Shown here: positions 15,190 through 21,724 of the stretch, one piece after another
Layout of the letters: the number at the start of each line of letters is the position of its first letter
Numbering within the stretch: the first letter of the stretch is position 1
Assembly: GCA_934702165.1 (NCBI GenBank)
Contig: CAKUYG010000015.1
Location: forward strand, 1-21,724
Direction of reading: 5' to 3'
Length of the DNA stretch: 21,724 nucleotides
DNA from: an uncultured Bacteroidales bacterium
GTDB lineage: Bacteria; Bacteroidota; Bacteroidia; Bacteroidales; UBA932
Notes under the pieces: generated by a model
Told to the model about the DNA's origin: nothing
What the model saw: only the letters and a program-made list of their open reading frames with translations
The model's database searches: none
Program-made: the position numbers and the translations under genes

Positions 15190-15534
15190 ATGGCAGAGCA
15201 GGACTGGAAAAAGCGGCTCGGGGTGGTGTATTCGACCAATCCCGACTTTCAATATCAGACGGAGCAGAAGGCGGAGGCGGCCACCCTTGAGCCGGGGAGG
15301 CAGAAGCTCATCGTCCGCATAGACCGCCGTCAGAGGGCCGGCAAGCAGGTCACCCTGATAGAAGGGTTCGTGGGAAAATCGGATGACCTTTCCGCCCTCG
15401 CGAAGACTCTCAAGACCCGCTGCGGAGTAGGCGGCACCGCCAAGGACGGAGAGATCACCATCCAGGGAGACCTGCGCGAAAAGGTGGTCGGGCTGCTCAC
15501 ATCCTTGGGCTACAACGCAAAGAGAGGCAATTGA
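15190..15534 (+). CDS. SUI1/eIF1-like translation initiation factor (YciH family)
   Basis: The 114-residue protein ends in a typical SUI1 domain: RQKLIVRIDRRQRAGKQVTLIEGF (37-60), then LAKTLKTRCGVGGTAKDGEI (70-89) and IQGDLREKVVGLLTSLGY (91-108). The core CGVGG...KDGEI...QGD...V is the family hallmark. In bacteria such YciH proteins are thought to influence start-codon selection or act under stress; the role is not essential and poorly defined. The N-terminal 35 residues are polar and probably flexible. The ATG at 15190 is preferred over an upstream TTG at 15172 that would start inside the promoter. It heads a five-gene operon and its stop overlaps the next start by one base (TGATG). Confidence 0.88.
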   Translation: MAEQDWKKRLGVVYSTNPDFQYQTEQKAEAATLEPGRQKLIVRIDRRQRAGKQVTLIEGFVGKSDDLSALAKTLKTRCGVGGTAKDGEITIQGDLREKVVGLLTSLGYNAKRGN

Positions 15535-16247
15535 TGCTTCAGGACGATCTGTTCAGGCAGGGACGGCTCGAAATGCCTTCTTCGCCGCTGCCGGAGATTT
15601 CATCTCCGACAGATTGGAACAACCTGCTGACCAACAGGATAGCCATAGTGTTAGCCGTGGCCTTGGTATTGATATACCTCAAAGACATCATCAGGCTTGT
15701 ACCACCTCTGCTTTACGCCCTCGACAGGAAGAGGGGGAGCGAATCGCTGGAATACAACGTGAGCACCGCGAGGATGCGCAACACCGTGGCCCTCGTCTAT
15801 ACCCTCCCGTTTTGCCTTGCCGCTGACCGTTGCCAGATTTTCAGACCGCGATTCTGGAGCCAGATACCACAGGAATGGAGTTGCACGGCCATGTTTGGAA
15901 TACTGCTGGCATATTTCCTGCTGCGCTCGCTCTGCTATGCGGTGCTGCGTCCCAAGAGGATGAGCGCGGAGACTATCGCGACCCTGCGGCACAGCATATA
16001 CAACTATTTCATCGCCCTTGTCTCCATTGCCGTCCCGACAGTCGGGATACTGCCTCAATTCGGCGTTGCAGAAGACGTGACGAGAACTGTTTTCCTCGTT
16101 CTGACAGGCCTGGCATTCGCTTTGGCGCTGAGCCGCTCTTGGCAGTTTTTGAAAAGCAGGCGCTCCGCTTTGCCAACATTTTTGTATCTTTGCGGACTTG
16201 AAATCCTGCCGGCCGCCGCGGTAGTGGCAAGCGCGGTACTATTATGA
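15534..16247 (+). CDS. DUF4271-family integral membrane protein
   Basis: The 237-residue protein has about six hydrophobic segments: IAIVLAVALVLIYLKDIIRL (near 37-56), NTVALVYTLPFCLA, WSCTAMFGILLAYFLLRSLCY, YNYFIALVSIAVPTVGIL, TRTVFLVLTGLAFALAL and the C-terminal LYLCGLEILPAAAVVASAVLL. It resembles DUF4271 proteins, which in Bacteroidota commonly sit just before the uroporphyrinogen-III synthase gene, as here. The function is unknown. The ATG at 15534 shares its A with the SUI1 stop; an overlapping TTG at 15531 is less likely. It contains a promoter-like TATCTTTG near its end. Confidence 0.75.
   Translation: MLQDDLFRQGRLEMPSSPLPEISSPTDWNNLLTNRIAIVLAVALVLIYLKDIIRLVPPLLYALDRKRGSESLEYNVSTARMRNTVALVYTLPFCLAADRCQIFRPRFWSQIPQEWSCTAMFGILLAYFLLRSLCYAVLRPKRMSAETIATLRHSIYNYFIALVSIAVPTVGILPQFGVAEDVTRTVFLVLTGLAFALALSRSWQFLKSRRSALPTFLYLCGLEILPAAAVVASAVLL
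16185..16192 (+). promoter_or_regulatory. Possible internal -7 box upstream of hemD
   Basis: TATCTTTG, an exact TAnnTTTG match, lies inside the DUF4271 coding sequence, 64 bases before the hemD ATG. No proper -33 is seen (a TTTG is only 12 bases upstream), and the bases also encode ordinary codons (Tyr-Leu-Cys frame), so this may be chance. Confidence 0.25.
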
Positions 16248-16256
16248 TTGCATAAG

Positions 16257-16991
16257 ATGAAGATACTGATTTCACAACAGACTCCGACCAACCTCGCACC
16301 GTATGAATCTCTCCAGAGCAAATTCGGCGCGACGGTGGACTTCCACCCCTTTTTCTTGATGGAGCCCCTTTCAGCCAAAGAGTTCCGTGCAGAAAAAATA
16401 AATCTTCCGGATTATACGGCCGTCGTCTTCTCTTCAAGGCTCGCCATCGACGCCTATTTCAAGCTCTGCGATGAGATGCGCTTCAAGGTTCCGGAGACGA
16501 TGAAATATTTCTGCTCGACCGAGGCCGTGGCCATGTATCTTCAGAAACACATAATATATAGGAAGCGCAAGATTTTCTTCGGGGACGGGACTCCGCAGTC
16601 GATCGTGGGGCTTGTAGGGCCGAAGCACAAGGGGGAGAAATTCCTCATCACCGCTTCAGTCGGCTCCAATGCCGACAACATCACTGCTCTCTTCGAATCG
16701 GCAGGGCTCGACTGGACGCTCGGAATGCTGGTGAAAGCGGTTCCTCAGGATCTCCACTCCCTGGACATCCACGCCTACGACATAGTTGTCATGTACAACC
16801 CGTCCGACATCGCCTCCCTCAAAGAAAACTTCCCGGACTTCAAACAGGAAGGTATCAAATTCGTATCTTTCGGGAAATCAGTCGTCAAGGCCATTGAAGA
16901 CGCCGGTTTCAGCATAGAAGTCAAGGCTCCGACACCGGAAGCCCCTTCTGTGGGCAGAGCCCTCGAACTGTATCTCGAAAATTCCAAGTGA
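16257..16991 (+). CDS. hemD: Uroporphyrinogen-III synthase (divergent Bacteroidota type)
   Basis: The 244-residue protein has the two-domain Rossmann-like arrangement of uroporphyrinogen-III synthases, which close hydroxymethylbilane into the D-ring-inverted macrocycle for heme and related tetrapyrroles. Typical blocks: KILISQQTPTN at the start, FHPFFLMEPLSAKEFR, AVVFSSRLAIDAYFKLC (about 55-71), KYFCSTEAVAMYLQ, YRKRKIFFG, KFLITASVGSN, YDIVVMYNPSDIASLKENFPDF, VSFGKSVVKAIEDAG and the C-terminal APTPEAPSVGRAL. The sequence is poorly conserved in this family, so the assignment rests on these blocks and on the neighbourhood (DUF4271 before, rnpA and yidD after). The ATG at 16257 is preferred to a TTG at 16248. 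The stop overlaps a GTG that precedes rnpA. Confidence 0.82.
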   Translation: MKILISQQTPTNLAPYESLQSKFGATVDFHPFFLMEPLSAKEFRAEKINLPDYTAVVFSSRLAIDAYFKLCDEMRFKVPETMKYFCSTEAVAMYLQKHIIYRKRKIFFGDGTPQSIVGLVGPKHKGEKFLITASVGSNADNITALFESAGLDWTLGMLVKAVPQDLHSLDIHAYDIVVMYNPSDIASLKENFPDFKQEGIKFVSFGKSVVKAIEDAGFSIEVKAPTPEAPSVGRALELYLENSK

Positions 16992-16993
16992 AA

Positions 16994-17479
16994 ATGCCTG
17001 AGCCTCCTGCAAAAACTTTCCACAAAGAGGAAAGACTTTGCGGAAAGAACAGGATTTCCGCACTGATTTCCAAGGGAAAATGGGGAAGCGTGGGGCATAT
17101 CAGATATTGCTGGTACCGACCAAGAGAGGAAGGCTCCGGGAACATAGTGGTTTCCGTCTCCAAGAAGTTCTTCAAAAGGGCCGTCAAGCGCAATCTTCTC
17201 AAACGCCGGATGCGCGAGGCTTATCGCACACAAAAAGGACTTCTTACCGTATCCGGAGTGGATTTCCTGCTCGCCTGGTCTGGTAAAGAGATTGCGGATT
17301 TCGAGACGGTGCGCGAAGAAGTCGCCACGATTCTCTGCAGGATCAGCAAGGCTGCGGGCGCAGCATCCGAATCGCTAAGCCACTCTGTCCCGGCTGCTTT
17401 ATCGGATTCTGTTTCTCCTTCGACTCCGGCCTCAGACCCTTCGCCGATGCATCCTCAGGACAGCGGTTCCGCACTATGA
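16994..17479 (+). CDS. rnpA: Ribonuclease P protein component with extended C-terminus
   Basis: The 161-residue protein is the protein subunit that helps the RNase P RNA cleave the 5' leader of tRNA precursors. It starts with [21 protein letters not shown] and has the hallmark basic helix [18 protein letters not shown] at residues 61-78, preceded by VVSVSKKFF. Residues from about 119 onward are a low-complexity Ser/Pro/Ala tail of about 43 residues that the catalytic fold does not need. Two starts are possible: GTG at 16988 (overlapping the hemD stop) and ATG at 16994; the ATG is chosen. The stop overlaps the yidD ATG as ATGA, the standard rnpA-yidD arrangement. Confidence 0.9.
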   Translation: MPEPPAKTFHKEERLCGKNRISALISKGKWGSVGHIRYCWYRPREEGSGNIVVSVSKKFFKRAVKRNLLKRRMREAYRTQKGLLTVSGVDFLLAWSGKEIADFETVREEVATILCRISKAAGAASESLSHSVPAALSDSVSPSTPASDPSPMHPQDSGSAL

Positions 17480-17715
17480 AAGTCGCCGTCTTCCTGAAAA
17501 AGGCACTGTCGCTGCCATTTGTCCTGCTGATAAAATTCTACCAGATCTGCATCTCCCCACTCACTCCACCCACCTGCCGTTTCACCCCCACCTGCTCGCA
17601 GTATGCCCTTGAAGCATTCCGCAAATACGGGCCGATCAAAGGCTTCTGGCTGAGTCTCCGGCGAATCCTGCGCTGCCATCCCTGGGGTGGCAGCGGCTAT
17701 GACCCGGTGCCATAG
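17476..17715 (+). CDS. yidD: YidD membrane protein insertion efficiency factor
   Basis: The 79-residue protein matches YidD: an amphipathic start [22 protein letters not shown], then the conserved core [19 protein letters not shown] (about 34-52), then [24 protein letters not shown] at the C-terminus. It is a small peripheral inner-membrane protein associated with the YidC/Sec insertion pathway. The conserved cysteines and the [12 protein letters not shown] tail are all present. The gene overlaps rnpA by four bases and ends the SUI1 operon; a long spacer with a strong hairpin follows. Confidence 0.93.
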   Translation: MKVAVFLKKALSLPFVLLIKFYQICISPLTPPTCRFTPTCSQYALEAFRKYGPIKGFWLSLRRILRCHPWGGSGYDPVP

Positions 17716-17738
17716 GGCTCTCAGCCTCGCCGTCCTTT

Positions 17739-17821
17739 TTTGTCCGGCAGGAAGGCGTTTCCCCGGATGAAGCCCTGTCAGAGAGCGTTTTATCCGGCGA
17801 AACAGGGTTCTGCCGGACGAA
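17739..17821. repeat. Long imperfect palindrome (about 83 bases) downstream of yidD
   Basis: An extended hairpin is centred on position 17780. Paired blocks: 17742-17750 with 17810-17818 (9 perfect pairs, GTCCGGCAG/CTGCCGGAC), extended outward by one G-U and two A-U pairs; 17757-17761 with 17799-17803; and 17763-17773 with 17787-17797 (11 pairs including two G-U). A 4x4 internal loop and single mismatches separate the blocks. Four CCGG tetramers sit symmetrically at 17744, 17763, 17794 and 17813. A T run precedes but does not follow it, so it is not an ordinary intrinsic terminator. It fills most of the 229-bp gap between yidD and the next gene. Confidence 0.6.
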
Positions 17822-17887
17822 CGAAGCCACCCGTTATGCGAAGATAGTAGAGTTCCCGAACTGTGTGACAGTAGGCTCCGCCTGCGG

Positions 17888-17919
17888 GTTGCAGAAATAT
17901 AAAGATAATTATATATTTG
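17888..17919 (+). promoter_or_regulatory. Putative promoter of the small barrel gene at 17945
   Basis: GTTG (17888-17891), 20 bases, then TATATTTG (17912-17919), an exact TAnnTTTG box with a near-consensus -33, lie in an A/T-rich stretch 25 bases before the ATG. The leader would be about 20 bases. Confidence 0.55.
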
Positions 17920-17944
17920 TTCGCTATTAATAAATGTTAAGCAC

Positions 17945-18502
17945 ATGAGAAGATGTTTATTCGGTCATAGCACATTGTTGCTGACTAGAAGATTTCTCCT
18001 TTTGGGGATCTGCGCCTTGCTTTGTGCTTCTCTTCAGGCACAGCCCTCCGGAGGCGGGTGGCACAATGAAACTGAATACTGTTTGAGCGGAGGTCGGCTC
18101 AATCTCAACGATTCGGATTTTGCGACTTTTAACTTCACATTGAAGCCAGGCTGGCGTTTTGCGTCCGGACTGTTCGTAGCCTGCCCGCTGACACTGTCTG
18201 TCGGAGAATATAATCTGGCATCTTCCAAGAATTTTGACAACCAAGGTCTTGCCGGCATCGCCGCAGGGTACCATTTGCCGTTGTCAGGCAAAACGGATTT
18301 CCTGGAGGCGGAAATATCTTGTTCCAGCACCGTTCTGAATACGGAGTTCAATTATCTCGACTTCGGCATTCAATTCAGGTACGGGGTGAAGGCCGGCAAC
18401 TTCAAGCCTTTTTTCGGACTCGGCCTTTCTTATTTGAGACAGTATGACAGGACGGTTCCGGACAAATGCCTTTTAGGCGCATCCATCGGTCTGCTCTTGT
18501 AA
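17945..18502 (+). CDS. Small secreted protein, probable outer-membrane beta-barrel, function unknown
   Basis: I do not recognise a named family in this 185-residue protein. An arginine-rich N-terminus is followed by a strong hydrophobic signal core (FLLLGICALLCASLQA) with cleavage likely before Q33. The mature part alternates polar and aromatic/glycine residues in short strands: TFNFTLKPGWRF, GLAGIAAGYHLPL, FNYLDFGIQFRYGVKAG and FKPFFGLGLSYLRQYD, ending GASIGLLL. This resembles small 8-stranded outer-membrane barrels. Two cysteines in the mature part (NETEYCLSGG and VACPL), plus others, are notable for a barrel. It is transcribed from its own promoter, ends at a strong bidirectional terminator, and is monocistronic. 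Confidence 0.7.
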   Translation: MRRCLFGHSTLLLTRRFLLLGICALLCASLQAQPSGGGWHNETEYCLSGGRLNLNDSDFATFNFTLKPGWRFASGLFVACPLTLSVGEYNLASSKNFDNQGLAGIAAGYHLPLSGKTDFLEAEISCSSTVLNTEFNYLDFGIQFRYGVKAGNFKPFFGLGLSYLRQYDRTVPDKCLLGASIGLLL

Positions 18503-18518
18503 GGCGCTCCGAATCATA

Positions 18519-18556
18519 AAAATCCGCTGTGACCCCGAAAAGCCACAGCGGATTTT
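18519..18556. terminator. Bidirectional rho-independent terminator
   Basis: A perfect 13-bp stem, 18519-18531 with 18544-18556, has a 12-base loop. The stem starts with AAAA and ends with TTTT, so both strands have a T run at the hairpin exit. It lies between the converging barrel gene (stop at 18502) and the transketolase C-terminal gene (stop at 18575). Confidence 0.88.
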
Positions 18557-18574
18557 CTGTATTCTGTATAAGGA

Positions 18575-19531
18575 TTATTTCTTGCGGGCGATAGCCTTCT
18601 TGGCTGCCTCGGCGATATGGGCAGCATCGAGACCATAGGCCTTCATCAACTCAGCCGGTGTTCCGGACTGGCCGAAACGGTCTTTGCCATTGACGAACTC
18701 AAGAGCTGCCGGGGCATTGGCGGCAAGCACACCTGCGACAGCCTCGCCGAGACCGCCTGCCATATTGTGCTCTTCCGCCACAACGGCGCAACCGGTCTTG
18801 GCCACAGAAGCGATGATGGTCTTTTCGTCCAGAGGCTTGACGGTGGCGACATTGAGAACCTCTGCGCTGATACCCTCGGCCTCAAGGGCTTCGGCTGCCT
18901 GGAGGGCTTCCCATACAAGGTGACCGCAGCAGATGAGGGTCACGTCGGACCCTTCGTTAAGATTGTAGATCTTGCCGATCTCGAACGGCTCGTCCACACC
19001 GGTAAAGTTAGGCACTGACGGACGTCCGAAACGCAGATAGACAGGGCCTTCAAACTTGGCGGCGGCGATGGTTGCGTTCTTGGTCTGGTTGTAGTCGCAA
19101 GGCACGAGCACCGTCATGCCCGGGAGAGCGCGCATGAGAGCGAGATCCTCCATGGTCTGGTGCGTGGCACCGTCCTCTCCGAGGGTGATGCCGGCGTGGG
19201 ATGAGGCGATTTTGACATTGGTGTGTCCGTAAGCAACTTCCTGGCGGAGCTGGTCATAGACGCGTCCTGTCACGAACTCGGCGAACGAGCCGATGAACGG
19301 GACCTTGCCGGTGATGGCAAGTCCTGCGGCTACGCCGACCATGTTGGCCTCCGCGATGCCGCACTGGATGAATCTCTCCGGGAACTCCTTCTGGAAAGCC
19401 CCCATCTTGAGTGAGCCCTTGAGGTCTGCCGTAAGGGCAAGCACGCGATCGTCTGCACGGCCTGCAAGCACGAGCCCCTCACCGAAACCGCTACGGGTGT
19501 CGATTTTGCCTGTGTCGATATATTTCTTCAT
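18575..19531 (-). CDS. Transketolase, C-terminal subunit
   Basis: The 318-residue protein carries the pyrimidine-binding and C-terminal domains of a split transketolase. The conserved FIQCGIAEANMVGVAAGLA places the catalytic glutamate that activates thiamine diphosphate at E61. ASSHAGITLGEDGATHQTMEDLALMRALPGM follows, with the substrate-contact histidines, and VYLRFGRPSVPNF after it. The C-terminal domain runs from about residue 190 (SDVTLICCGHLVWEALQAAEAL). It should pair with the N-terminal subunit encoded just upstream to interconvert pentose phosphates. AGGAG lies nine bases before the ATG, and there is a one-base gap to the preceding stop, so translation is probably coupled. Confidence 0.92.
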   Translation of the reverse strand: MKKYIDTGKIDTRSGFGEGLVLAGRADDRVLALTADLKGSLKMGAFQKEFPERFIQCGIAEANMVGVAAGLAITGKVPFIGSFAEFVTGRVYDQLRQEVAYGHTNVKIASSHAGITLGEDGATHQTMEDLALMRALPGMTVLVPCDYNQTKNATIAAAKFEGPVYLRFGRPSVPNFTGVDEPFEIGKIYNLNEGSDVTLICCGHLVWEALQAAEALEAEGISAEVLNVATVKPLDEKTIIASVAKTGCAVVAEEHNMAGGLGEAVAGVLAANAPAALEFVNGKDRFGQSGTPAELMKAYGLDAAHIAEAAKKAIARKK

Positions 19532-19532
19532 A

Positions 19533-20372
19533 CTAATAATCTCCTAATGTTTCAGGTAACTGCTTGAGAGCCGCCTCGCACTGCTCGGCTGACGGAGCCT
19601 TGCCGTGCCATGCGTTGGTGCCGCACATGAAATCGACACCGTAACCCATCTGGGTCTTGAAAAGTATCATCTTAGGCTTGCCGTCGGCATTGTGCGCAAG
19701 CTTGAAAGCATCGAGGATGCTCTGGTAGTCGTTGCCGTCTGCGATGATGACATCCCATCCGAAAGCACCCCACTTCTCGCTCAGATCCTCGACTCCGGTG
19801 ATGGAGGTCGTCGGGCCGTCGATCTGCTGGCCGTTCCAGTCGGTGAATGCGATCAGGTTGTCAACCTTGTGGAATTCGGCCCACATGCCTGCTTCCCAAA
19901 TCTGGCCTTCCTCGCTCTCGCCGTCTCCACAGAGGCAATATACACGGGTATCGTCACCTGCCATCTTCTTTCCGAGCGCGATGCCGGCAGCCACGGAAAG
20001 GCCCTGGCCGAGGGAACCTGAAGGCTTGAAGACTCCCGGGAGAGAATCTGTGATGCAAGGGTGTCCCTGGAGGCGGCTCCCGAATTTGCGGAGCGTCCCG
20101 AGCTCATGCACAGGGAAATAGCCCGCACGTGCGAGCTCAGCGTAGAGCACCGGGGCAAGGTGACCGGCGGAAAGGATGAAAACATCCTGGTCCTTGCCGC
20201 TGCGTGTCCATGTCTTCGGGTCGTGCTTCATCTCGTTGAAATAAAGAGTCGTCATCACATCGGTGATGCCGAGCGATCCGCCCGGGTGGCCGGACTTGGC
20301 CGCAGTCACCATCCTGACGATGTCCCTGCGAACCTGGGAGGAGATCTTTGAAAGTTCTTCGATTGTTGCCAT
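19533..20372 (-). CDS. Transketolase, N-terminal (thiamine diphosphate-binding) subunit
   Basis: The 279-residue protein is the thiamine-diphosphate-binding half of a split transketolase. It starts near SGHPGGSLGITDVMTTLYF (27-45, with H29) and has FILSAGHLAPVLYAEL, SGSLGQGLSVAAGIALG (118-134) and the diphosphate/metal motif GDGESEEGQIWEAGMWA (149-165) leading to the asparagine in TDWNGQQIDG (N180). It ends at the domain boundary near GKAPSAEQCEAAL. Length and ending show that it is a natural half rather than a truncation. It is the first gene of the two-gene operon, divergent from lepA, with a promoter-like box upstream. Confidence 0.93.
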   Translation of the reverse strand: MATIEELSKISSQVRRDIVRMVTAAKSGHPGGSLGITDVMTTLYFNEMKHDPKTWTRSGKDQDVFILSAGHLAPVLYAELARAGYFPVHELGTLRKFGSRLQGHPCITDSLPGVFKPSGSLGQGLSVAAGIALGKKMAGDDTRVYCLCGDGESEEGQIWEAGMWAEFHKVDNLIAFTDWNGQQIDGPTTSITGVEDLSEKWGAFGWDVIIADGNDYQSILDAFKLAHNADGKPKMILFKTQMGYGVDFMCGTNAWHGKAPSAEQCEAALKQLPETLGDY

Positions 20373-20410
20373 ATAATTATGTTGTGTATTAAGTCAGAAC
20401 ATAAGGGACA

Positions 20411-20418
20411 CAAAGTTA
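20411..20418 (-). promoter_or_regulatory. Putative -7 promoter element of the transketolase operon
   Basis: The minus strand reads TAACTTTG, an exact TAnnTTTG box, 38 bases before the ATG. The surrounding 14 bases (ATTCTTAACTTTGT) are identical to those at the trxA promoter. No TTTG is seen at the -33 position. Confidence 0.5.
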
Positions 20419-20437
20419 AGAATAAAAATTGATTTCT

Positions 20438-20445
20438 TATCTTTG
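20438..20445 (+). promoter_or_regulatory. Putative -7 promoter element of lepA
   Basis: TATCTTTG is an exact TAnnTTTG box, 14 bases before the preferred lepA ATG (20460) and 8 before an earlier in-frame ATG at 20454. No clear -33 match is visible. It is divergent from the transketolase -7 box, 19 bp apart. Confidence 0.5.
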
Positions 20446-20459
20446 CACCTTGTATGGAG

Positions 20460-21724
20460 ATGAAGAACATAAGAAACTTTTGCATCATAGCGCATATCGA
20501 CCACGGCAAGAGCACCTTGGCCGACAGGCTGCTCGAACTCACCAGGACACTTGGGGCCCGCGACATGGAGAATCAGGTACTCGACGATATGGATCTCGAA
20601 AGGGAGAAAGGCATCACCATCAAGAGCCACGCCATCCAGATGGTCCACACATACAAGGGAGAGCAGTACAAGCTGAATCTCATCGACACCCCGGGCCACG
20701 TGGACTTCTCTTATGAGGTCTCACGCTCCATCGCCTCATGCGAGGGGGCACTGCTGGTGGTGGACGCATCGCAGGGAGTGCAGGCCCAGACCATCTCCAA
20801 CCTCTACATGGCCATCGACCACGGCCTTGAGATCATCCCTGTGCTCAACAAGATAGACATGGAGTCGGCCCAGGTGGAGCTTGTCACCGACGAGATCTGC
20901 GAACTTATCGGCTGCGACCCCCAGGATGTGTTCAAGGTGTCCGCACGCACCGGAGAAGGGGTGGCTCCGATCCTGGATGCCATAGTGGAGAAGATCCCCG
21001 CGCCGCAGGGCGACCCTCAGGCGCCTCTCCAGGCCCTCATCTTCGACTCGGTGTTCAATTCGTTCCGCGGTGTAATCGCATATTTCAAAGTCAAGAACGG
21101 CTGCATCCGCAAGGGGGACAAGGTCAAGTTCTTCGCCACCGGCATGGAATACGAGGTGGAGGAGGTCGGGCACCTCAAGATGAAGCTCATACCGTGCGAG
21201 GAAGTCGGCTGCGGGGATGTGGGCTATGTCATCACCGGCATCAAGAGTGCCGCCGAGGTCAAGGTGGGCGACACTATCACCCACGTGGGCCGTCCGTGCA
21301 GCGAAGCCATAGCCGGCTTCGAGGAAGTGAAGCCGATGGTGTTCGCCGGCATGTACCCGGTACAGGCCGACAAGTTCGAGGAACTGCGCTCCGTGCTGGA
21401 GAAATTCCAGCTCAACGACGCCTCGTTCGTCTATGAGCCGGAGAGTTCCCTGGCCCTCGGCTCCGGTTTCCGCTGCGGTTTCCTGGGTCTGCTGCACCTC
21501 GAAATCGTGCAGGAACGTCTGTTCCGGGAATTCGACATGGATGTGATAACCACCGTTCCCAACGTGTCTTACAAGGTCTACACCACCCAAGGTGAGGTCA
21601 TTGATGTGCACAATCCGTCAGGGCTGCCTGCACAGACGATGATCGACCACATCGAGGAGCCTTACATCCGGGCGCAGATCATCTCCAAGTCCGAATTCTT
21701 CGGCCCGATAATGAAGCTCTGCCT
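20460..21724 (+). CDS. lepA: Elongation factor 4 (LepA), partial, cut by the right edge
   Basis: About 421 residues of this translational GTPase are present; the usual length is near 600, so the C-terminal domains lie beyond the window. The protein acts on the ribosome, where it is thought to aid translation or subunit maturation. G motifs: AHIDHGKS at residues 11-18 (P-loop), GITI near 51-54 (G2), DTPGH at 76-80, and NKID at 130-133, with SARTG later. Domain II and the start of the EF-G-like domain III follow, including [19 protein letters not shown] and [19 protein letters not shown]. The start MKNIRNFC is typical of Bacteroidota LepA; an in-frame ATG two codons earlier (20454) is an alternative. 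The long open frame on the opposite strand is a shadow. Confidence 0.97.
   Translation, partial: MKNIRNFCIIAHIDHGKSTLADRLLELTRTLGARDMENQVLDDMDLEREKGITIKSHAIQMVHTYKGEQYKLNLIDTPGHVDFSYEVSRSIASCEGALLVVDASQGVQAQTISNLYMAIDHGLEIIPVLNKIDMESAQVELVTDEICELIGCDPQDVFKVSARTGEGVAPILDAIVEKIPAPQGDPQAPLQALIFDSVFNSFRGVIAYFKVKNGCIRKGDKVKFFATGMEYEVEEVGHLKMKLIPCEEVGCGDVGYVITGIKSAAEVKVGDTITHVGRPCSEAIAGFEEVKPMVFAGMYPVQADKFEELRSVLEKFQLNDASFVYEPESSLALGSGFRCGFLGLLHLEIVQERLFREFDMDVITTVPNVSYKVYTTQGEVIDVHNPSGLPAQTMIDHIEEPYIRAQIISKSEFFGPIMKLC

Noticed and set aside
17736..17821. Reading the long hairpin as the intrinsic terminator of yidD
   Set aside because: The T run is before the hairpin on the plus strand, and the sequence after it is not U-rich on either strand, so the usual terminator layout is missing.
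17455..17946. A 163-codon minus-strand frame across the yidD spacer
   Set aside because: It is antisense to yidD and rnpA and passes through the hairpin; no homology or start signal is visible.
20736..21611. A 291-codon open frame on the minus strand opposite lepA
   Set aside because: The plus strand clearly encodes LepA with all GTPase motifs; the reverse frame is a GC-rich shadow with biased His/Asp/Leu composition and no start signal or family resemblance.
1..21724. tRNA, rRNA, CRISPR array, insertion sequence or prophage
   Set aside because: No gap is long enough for an undetected RNA cluster or transposase, no regularly spaced direct repeats were seen, and gene content and coding style are uniform.

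Overview
The window looks like a chromosomal segment of a Bacteroidota bacterium, most likely order Bacteroidales, with a rather GC-rich genome by eye. Three things support this. The proteins match Bacteroidales-style families: a PorT-like barrel, DUF4271 next to a divergent uroporphyrinogen-III synthase, a PG0541-type PII-like protein after an RND pump, and a DUF2723 membrane protein. Nearly every operon is preceded by a Bacteroidota-type -7 box TAnnTTTG. Shine-Dalgarno sequences are mostly absent. There is no sign of phage, plasmid, IS, CRISPR, tRNA or rRNA. The family or genus cannot be resolved from the sequence alone.

Layout. Region A (1-2986, minus) is a tight operon: trxA, a secreted beta-barrel, a LOG-family nucleotidase, a polyprenyl diphosphate synthase and holB (cut by the left edge). 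It is driven by a promoter buried in the end of the upstream gene and in a terminator hairpin. Region B (2970-8830, minus) is a tripartite efflux operon, tolC - adaptor - RND pump - PII-like regulator, in which every junction overlaps. Region C (8902-11083, minus) is lgt and then pgk, each with its own promoter; the pgk terminator runs into the lgt promoter. Region D (11148-15139) is a plus-strand methyltransferase converging on a large minus-strand DUF2723 GT-C type membrane protein, with interlocking stop codons.

Region E (15190-17715, plus) is a housekeeping operon: SUI1/eIF1-like factor, DUF4271 membrane protein, hemD, rnpA and yidD. It is followed by a 229-bp spacer with an unusually long imperfect hairpin, and then a small secreted barrel of unknown role (17945-18502). 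Region F (18575-20372, minus) is a transketolase split into two coupled genes. It is separated from the barrel gene by a strong bidirectional terminator and is divergent from lepA (20460 to the right edge, plus).

How it fits together. Most of the window is core metabolism and information processing: glycolysis (pgk), pentose phosphate (tkt), isoprenoid chain synthesis, lipoprotein maturation, heme, RNase P and translation GTPase LepA. The less ordinary parts are the PII-like protein coupled to the efflux pump, the GT-C-like DUF2723 protein, the long hairpin at about 17.78 kb, and a recurring architecture in which terminators and promoters, or two divergent promoters, are packed into the same few dozen bases. 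I did not find a clearly new multi-gene system; the best candidates for follow-up are the PII-RND coupling, the hairpin and the promoter/terminator overlaps.
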